Both the position numbers and the translations under genes were made by a program. This document shows positions 1 through 4,510 of a stretch of 6,755 nt of DNA, in pieces. Source of the stretch: an uncultured Saprospiraceae bacterium (GTDB lineage: Bacteria > Bacteroidota > Bacteroidia > Chitinophagales > Saprospiraceae); assembly GCA_938002705.1 (NCBI GenBank), contig CALLAG010000393.1, positions 1-6,755 of the forward strand. Direction: 5' to 3'. The notes under the pieces are model-generated. The model ran no database searches. It saw only the letters and a list, made by a program, of their open reading frames with translations, and was not told where the DNA came from. Numbering within the stretch: position 1 is the first letter of the stretch; the number at the start of each line of letters is the position of its first letter.

Positions 1-1040
1 CAGAAGATTATAGTTACAGATTTGAGATCGGAACAGAACCTGATACAGAAATTAAAAGTTTAAGTCCTGAGGATACATTCACGATGTATGAGATTATTAT
101 AGAAGATAGTCTCATAGATGAAGAGATAGAATCGATCAGACAAAAGATGGGTAAGCAAGATAGTACTGACAGTCCTATAATAGATGGCGATGTAGTATAT
201 CTAAATGTAAAAGAATTAGCAGACGGTAAGATCAAAGAGGAGGGTATAGAGTCTACTTTCTCTGTCCAAATAGATTCAGTTACAGAAGATTATAAGAATA
301 AAATATTAGGTTCTAAGAAAGGAGATACCTTAGAAATAGATGTATACAACCTTGAGGAGGGTATGACTGCCGAGAATGTACACAAGTATATCCTCAAATT
401 ATCAGAAGAACAATTAGCTGATGTAGAGAACATAGGTAAGCTATACAGTGCTGAAATTACAGATGTTGTTAGAACAACGAAAGCAGAGTTAAATCAAGAT
501 CTTTTTGATGTATACTTCGGTAAAGATGAAGTCAAAACAGAAGAAGAAGCTAGAGAGAAAATCAAAACATACATATCTGACTTCTACAATAAAGAGACTA
601 AAAACTACCAGAGCCGCGAGATTATGGACAGATTAATATCTGATAATAACCTTGAGTTGCCATCAGTCTTTCTTAAAAAGTGGATAAGTCAGAACGAGGA
701 GATGACCGATGATAAGTTCGAAAATTTTGAGAAGGAGTTGAGATGGAGTCTTATCAAAAAGAAACTCGTCGAAAAACATGAGATAAAGGTAGAAGAGAAA
801 GAAATATTTGACTATTTCGTCAATGCTGTCAGATCCTATTCCCCATATATGGATGAAGCTGCTCTCAAAAATACAGTGTTCTCCCTCATGCAAAATAGAG
901 AACAGCTTAATAAAGGGATCGATGTTGTCAGTACTGGCAAATTATTTGATATACTTCAGGGAGAAGTCACTTCAAAAACAGAAAGTATCAGTAAAGATGA
1001 CTTTTATGAAAAGGTAAAGGCCTTAAAAGAGCAAATCTAA
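1..1040 (+). CDS. tig: Trigger factor, ribosome-associated chaperone (5' end outside window)
   Basis: Trigger factor binds the ribosome near the exit tunnel and shields nascent chains in the cytoplasm. The frame is open from base 3, giving 345 visible residues. The internal ATG at 84 is not the start, because the 27 codons before it already encode family sequence (YRFEIGTEPDTEI matches the FEIG..P.. segment that ends the N-terminal ribosome-binding domain). About 100 N-terminal residues, including the ribosome-docking signature, should lie upstream. Visible residues about 61-160 fit the FKBP-like PPIase region (IIDGDVVYLNV, LGSKKGDTLEIDV), which is divergent, so isomerase activity is doubtful. 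The rest is charged and helical, as in the C-terminal chaperone arms. The gene ends at TAA 1038-1040, 51 bp before clpP. The assignment rests on both the protein and the tig-clpP-clpX order. Confidence 0.9.
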   Translation, partial: EDYSYRFEIGTEPDTEIKSLSPEDTFTMYEIIIEDSLIDEEIESIRQKMGKQDSTDSPIIDGDVVYLNVKELADGKIKEEGIESTFSVQIDSVTEDYKNKILGSKKGDTLEIDVYNLEEGMTAENVHKYILKLSEEQLADVENIGKLYSAEITDVVRTTKAELNQDLFDVYFGKDEVKTEEEAREKIKTYISDFYNKETKNYQSREIMDRLISDNNLELPSVFLKKWISQNEEMTDDKFENFEKELRWSLIKKKLVEKHEIKVEEKEIFDYFVNAVRSYSPYMDEAALKNTVFSLMQNREQLNKGIDVVSTGKLFDILQGEVTSKTESISKDDFYEKVKALKEQI

Positions 1041-1091
1041 GAACCTTTACCCCTTGTAGAAGTTATCTTATTGTAAAAAAATAACTAACAC

Positions 1092-1805
1092 ATGTCTTTA
1101 GGAAAAGAATTTAAGAAATATGCTACTAAACATCTGAATATCAATGCAGATGCGGTAGATCATCATATGGGAGGAATGGCAACAGCTGTACCTAATATCA
1201 ATGGTTTTACGCCTCAGGTTATCGAGGAAAGACAAATGAATGTTGTAGGTATGGATGTATTTTCTAGACTTATGATGGATAGAATCATTTTCCTCGGAGT
1301 ACCTATCAATGATTATGTAGCTAATGTGGTACAAGCACAGTTACTATTCTTAGAAAGTACTGATCCTAAGAGAGATATCCAGATGTTCATTAATAGTCCA
1401 GGTGGATCTGTAATTGCTGGCTTAGGCATATATGACACTATGCAGTATGTCGTACCTAATGTTGCTACTATATGTACTGGATTAGCCGCTTCTATGGGAT
1501 CTGTTCTACTTGCAGCTGGTACTAAGGGAAAACGTACATGCTTAAAGCACAGTAGGGTGATGATACACCAACCAAGTGGTGGAATGCAAGGACAATTCTC
1601 TGATATGGAGATTACATATAATCTCATAAAAGAAATGAGAGGCGAGCTGTATACGATTCTTGCAGATTGTAGTGGACAGACATTTGAGAGTATAGAGAAG
1701 GATAGTGATAGAGATAACTGGATGACGGCGAATCAAGCTAAAGAATACGGATTAGTAGACGAGGTATTATCAAGAGAGAATCCACGTAAAACTGATAAAG
1801 CGTAA
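1092..1805 (+). CDS. clpP: ATP-dependent Clp protease proteolytic subunit ClpP
   Basis: This is the serine peptidase subunit, 237 residues, that forms the barrel-shaped chamber degrading proteins delivered by ClpX. The catalytic triad is readable: Ser134 in GLAASMGS, His159 in RVMIHQPSGG and Asp208 in DSDRDNWM. The substrate-binding and oligomerisation stretch FINSPGGSVIAGLGIYDTM (from about residue 99) is intact. About 45 residues precede the conserved core at EERQMNVVGMDVFSRL and probably include a propeptide, as in other Bacteroidota ClpPs. The start is well constrained: an in-frame TAA at 1086-1088 lies just before the ATG at 1092, and MSLGKEFKKYATKHL resembles known N-termini. No Shine-Dalgarno sequence is visible. 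The gene lies between tig and clpX, with a 10-bp gap to clpX, and is probably co-transcribed with both. Confidence 0.97.
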   Translation: MSLGKEFKKYATKHLNINADAVDHHMGGMATAVPNINGFTPQVIEERQMNVVGMDVFSRLMMDRIIFLGVPINDYVANVVQAQLLFLESTDPKRDIQMFINSPGGSVIAGLGIYDTMQYVVPNVATICTGLAASMGSVLLAAGTKGKRTCLKHSRVMIHQPSGGMQGQFSDMEITYNLIKEMRGELYTILADCSGQTFESIEKDSDRDNWMTANQAKEYGLVDEVLSRENPRKTDKA

Positions 1806-1815
1806 TCTAAATACG

Positions 1816-3060
1816 ATGGCCAATACAAAATCAAAAAATCAAAAGTGTTCTTTCTGTGGACGAGATAAGAAGGATACCCTTCTTCTTATAGCTGGGCTTG
1901 AGGGACATATCTGTGAAGCATGTGTAGAGCAAGCTCATGAGATAGTCAACGACGAGCTGGGTTCTAAAGCCAAGACGAAAGGGGAATTTCACTTTAAGTT
2001 ACCTACTGGTGTTACACCTTTAGGTATCAAGACATTTCTTGATAATTATGTTATTGGCCAAACCGATGCTAAGAAATATCTCTCCGTAAGTGTGTATAAT
2101 CACTACAAGAGGCTTAATCAAAAGTCTACGGATGATGTAGAGATTGAAAAATCAAATATTCTGTTTGTAGGTGAGACTGGGACTGGTAAGACGCTATTGG
2201 CTAAATCTATAGCGAAATACCTTAAAGTTCCTTTCGCGATCGTAGATGCTACCGTATTTACTGAAGCAGGATATGTAGGAGAAGATGTAGAAAGTATGTT
2301 AAGTAGATTGCTTCAAGCTTCTGATTATAATGTAGAAGCTGCTCAGAAAGGCATCGTATACATAGATGAGATAGATAAAGTTGCTAGGAAGGGAGATAAT
2401 GCATCTATTACAAGAGATGTCTCTGGAGAGGGTGTACAGCAGGCATTACTTAAGATGTTAGAAGGTACTGAGGTTAATGTACCACCATACGGAGGACGTA
2501 AGCATCCAGAACAAAAAATGATACAGGTAGATACATCTAATATCCTATTCATCATGGGTGGCGCATTTGATGGTATAAATAAGTTAATAGCCAAAAGGTT
2601 AAACACGCAGGTTATCGGCTTTAAGAAGGATGTAGATCATATTCATGATGAAGAGAACCTTCTTAAATATATATCTCATCAAGATCTAAAAGCTTATGGA
2701 TTAATACCTGAGCTGATAGGCCGTATGCCTGTTCTGACTTATTTGGATCCACTGGACAAAGAGACTCTTATAAGAATACTACAAGAGCCTAAGAATGCAC
2801 TTCTTAAGCAATACAAGAAATTATTTGCTCTTGAGAATATAGAACTTACATTTTCTGACGATGCTTTAGATTTTGTTGCTGAGAAAGCGATGGAGTACAA
2901 GCTTGGGGCAAGGGGATTACGTTCTATACTAGAGGCGATATTGACTGATTCTATGTTTGAATTGCCAGGTAGAGATGACATCAAAGAATTCGTTGTAGAT
3001 AGGTCTTATGCACACGATAAGTTAATGAATTCTACAATAACGAAGCTCAAAGCAGCTTAA
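1816..3060 (+). CDS. clpX: ATP-dependent Clp protease ATP-binding subunit ClpX
   Basis: This is the hexameric AAA+ unfoldase, 414 residues, that recognises substrates and threads them into ClpP. The N-terminal zinc-binding domain has Cys11, Cys14, Cys33 and Cys36 (CSFCGR and CEAC). The AAA+ core has Walker A GETGTGKT (119-126), pore loop GYVGE (152-156), Walker B with Asp184-Glu185 (VYIDEID), the RKH loop (228-230), the ClpP-docking IGF loop (267-269), the arginine-finger region with Arg303 (ELIGRMP), and sensor 2 with Arg366 (GARGLRS). Every key motif is present and the length is normal, so it should be active. The ATG at 1816 places the zinc domain at residue 11, as usual for the family. 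The 10-bp gap after clpP argues for one transcript, which fits two subunits of one protease. Confidence 0.98.
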   Translation: MANTKSKNQKCSFCGRDKKDTLLLIAGLEGHICEACVEQAHEIVNDELGSKAKTKGEFHFKLPTGVTPLGIKTFLDNYVIGQTDAKKYLSVSVYNHYKRLNQKSTDDVEIEKSNILFVGETGTGKTLLAKSIAKYLKVPFAIVDATVFTEAGYVGEDVESMLSRLLQASDYNVEAAQKGIVYIDEIDKVARKGDNASITRDVSGEGVQQALLKMLEGTEVNVPPYGGRKHPEQKMIQVDTSNILFIMGGAFDGINKLIAKRLNTQVIGFKKDVDHIHDEENLLKYISHQDLKAYGLIPELIGRMPVLTYLDPLDKETLIRILQEPKNALLKQYKKLFALENIELTFSDDALDFVAEKAMEYKLGARGLRSILEAILTDSMFELPGRDDIKEFVVDRSYAHDKLMNSTITKLKAA

Positions 3061-3119
3061 ATTCTGCTAATAGTCCTAAGTCTTATATCTAATATTTTCT
3101 ATCTTATTGTCTTAGTCTA
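3061..3119. other. Convergent intergenic gap between clpX and glyA
   Basis: This 59-bp AT-rich spacer separates the 3' ends of clpX and glyA. I find no GC-rich hairpin followed by a T tract on either strand. The best pairing is five bases (CTAAG 3076-3080 with CTTAG 3111-3115) across a 30-base loop, which is too weak to call a terminator. Transcription from the two sides may therefore end by Rho or overlap. Confidence 0.5.
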
Positions 3120-4391
3120 TTACCCATAAAGTGGAAATCCTTCCATGTATTTGTGTACCTGAGATTTCACTTGCGCAATCTTCTTGTCATCGGTAGGATC
3201 GGAAATAATTTCATCTATCCATTCTACAACTTGCTTACAATCTTTGGATTTGAATCCACGAGTAGTAATAGCTGAAGTCCCTATTCTGATACCAGATGTC
3301 ACAAATGGGCTTTTGTCGTCGAATGGTACCATGTTCTTATTAACTGTGATTTCAGCCCTTACAAGAGCATTCTCAGCATCTCGGCCATTAACATTCTTAG
3401 ACCTTAGATCCAGAAGCATCAAGTGATTATCAGTACCTCCTGATATAATATTATAACCTTTATCTACAAATGCTTCTGCCATCGCTGATGCATTTTTAAT
3501 TGTCTGCTTACCATATTTCTTAAATGAATCATCTAAAGCCTCTCGGAACGCTACAGCCTTTGCAGCTATAACATGTTCTAATGGTCCACCTTGCATACCT
3601 GGAAATACACCACTATTAAGAATAGATGACATCTTGATAGGATTACCTTTCTTAGTGGTTCTTCCCCAGGGATTGTTAAAGTCCTTGCCCATCATAATAA
3701 TACCTCCACGAGGGCCCCTAAGTGTCTTATGTGTCGTAGATGTCACAACATGACAATGAGGTATAGGATCATTAAGAAGTCCTTTAGCTATAAGACCAGC
3801 TGGATGAGCTATATCTGCTAATAATAAAGCATCTACAGAATCAGCAATCTCTCGGAATCGAGCATAGTCCCAATCTCGACTGTAAGCAGAAGCGCCACAT
3901 ATTATTAGTTTAGGTTTATGGAGGTGAGCTAATTTTTCAACCTTATCCATATCTATTAACCCAGAGTCTTCCTCTACGCCATAAAAAACAGGATTATATA
4001 CTTTTCCTGAGAAATTGACTGGAGAACCATGTGATAGGTGCCCACCATGAGAGAGATCAAAACCCATTATAGAATCACCGGGATTAAGCAATGCTAAGAA
4101 CACTGCAGCATTAGCTTGAGCACCAGAGTGGGGTTGTACGTTAGCGTATTCTGCACCGAAAAGCTCATTGAGCCTATTGATCGCTATGGATTCTACTTTA
4201 TCTACAACTTCGCAGCCTCCGTAGTATCTTTTGCCTGGATAACCTTCCGCGTACTTGTTAGTAAGACAACTACCCATAGCATCCATTACAGCTTGGCTGG
4301 TAAAATTTTCCGAAGCGATGAGTTCTATCCCTTGTCTCTGCCTTGTAAGCTCTTGATCTATTAAGGCTTGTATTTCTTTATCTACTTGCAC
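3120..4391 (-). CDS. glyA: Serine hydroxymethyltransferase
   Basis: This cytoplasmic, PLP-dependent, fold-type I enzyme interconverts serine and glycine with tetrahydrofolate and 5,10-methylene-tetrahydrofolate, the main source of one-carbon units for purine, thymidylate and methionine synthesis. The protein is 423 residues, full length for the family. The PLP-binding lysine is Lys222 in TSTTHKTLRGPRGG. Other active-site positions, by comparison with the E. coli enzyme, are His121 (SHGSPVNFSG), Asp193 and His196 (LADIAHPAGL), and the carboxylate-binding Arg369 (GIRIGTSAITTRG). The segment with NPWGRTTKKG and then MQGGPLEHVIAAKAVAF is the form I know from Bacteroidota. The start codon is GTG (CAC on the plus strand at 4389-4391). 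No in-frame ATG occurs between it and the in-frame stop at 4434-4436, and the N-terminus QVDKEIQALIDQELTRQ aligns with the family start. The upstream terminator suggests it has its own promoter. Confidence 0.97.
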   Translation of the reverse strand: MQVDKEIQALIDQELTRQRQGIELIASENFTSQAVMDAMGSCLTNKYAEGYPGKRYYGGCEVVDKVESIAINRLNELFGAEYANVQPHSGAQANAAVFLALLNPGDSIMGFDLSHGGHLSHGSPVNFSGKVYNPVFYGVEEDSGLIDMDKVEKLAHLHKPKLIICGASAYSRDWDYARFREIADSVDALLLADIAHPAGLIAKGLLNDPIPHCHVVTSTTHKTLRGPRGGIIMMGKDFNNPWGRTTKKGNPIKMSSILNSGVFPGMQGGPLEHVIAAKAVAFREALDDSFKKYGKQTIKNASAMAEAFVDKGYNIISGGTDNHLMLLDLRSKNVNGRDAENALVRAEITVNKNMVPFDDKSPFVTSGIRIGTSAITTRGFKSKDCKQVVEWIDEIISDPTDDKKIAQVKSQVHKYMEGFPLYG

Positions 4392-4396
4392 TTTTA

Positions 4397-4400
4397 TCCT
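4397..4400 (-). promoter_or_regulatory. Possible ribosome binding site of glyA
   Basis: On the minus strand AGGA lies five bases before the GTG start (AGGATAAAAGTG). Spacing and sequence fit a Shine-Dalgarno element, and it could help the weaker GTG start. Bacteroidota often initiate without such pairing, so a four-base match may be chance. Confidence 0.35.
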
Positions 4401-4434
4401 AATTGGTTGTGAATAGTGAGGTTTAACTTTAGGT

Positions 4435-4475
4435 TATAAAAATAGAAAAGCCCCGTAGAAACTACGAGGCTTTTC
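4435..4475 (-). terminator. Intrinsic terminator of the repeat-protein gene
   Basis: Positions 4445-4458 pair with 4462-4475 (GAAAAGCC.CGTAG with CTACG.GGCTTTTC): 13 base pairs, one C/A mismatch and a three-base AAA loop. Read on the minus strand the stem is followed by TATTTTTAT, the expected U-rich tail. It lies 36 bp past the stop codon of the repeat-protein gene and 53 bp before glyA, so it ends the former and separates the two minus-strand genes. The stem is nearly symmetric and could also slow plus-strand transcription, but no plus-strand gene precedes it nearby. Confidence 0.9.
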
Positions 4476-4510
4476 AAATTATTTTATGCTTAGATGCATA
4501 AGCTTATCGA

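Noticed and set aside
1061..1086. Inverted repeat AGTTAT/ATAACT in the tig-clpP gap.
   Set aside because: Only six AT-rich pairs with a 14-base loop; too weak for a terminator or a confident regulatory hairpin.
1313..1627. Minus-strand open frame opposite clpP.
   Set aside because: Lies entirely within a clear clpP and shows no recognisable protein features.
4484..4501. Small hairpin TTATGC/GCATAA just after the repeat-gene stop.
   Set aside because: Six AT-rich pairs with a six-base loop and an alternative overlapping pairing; the strong terminator nearby explains termination.
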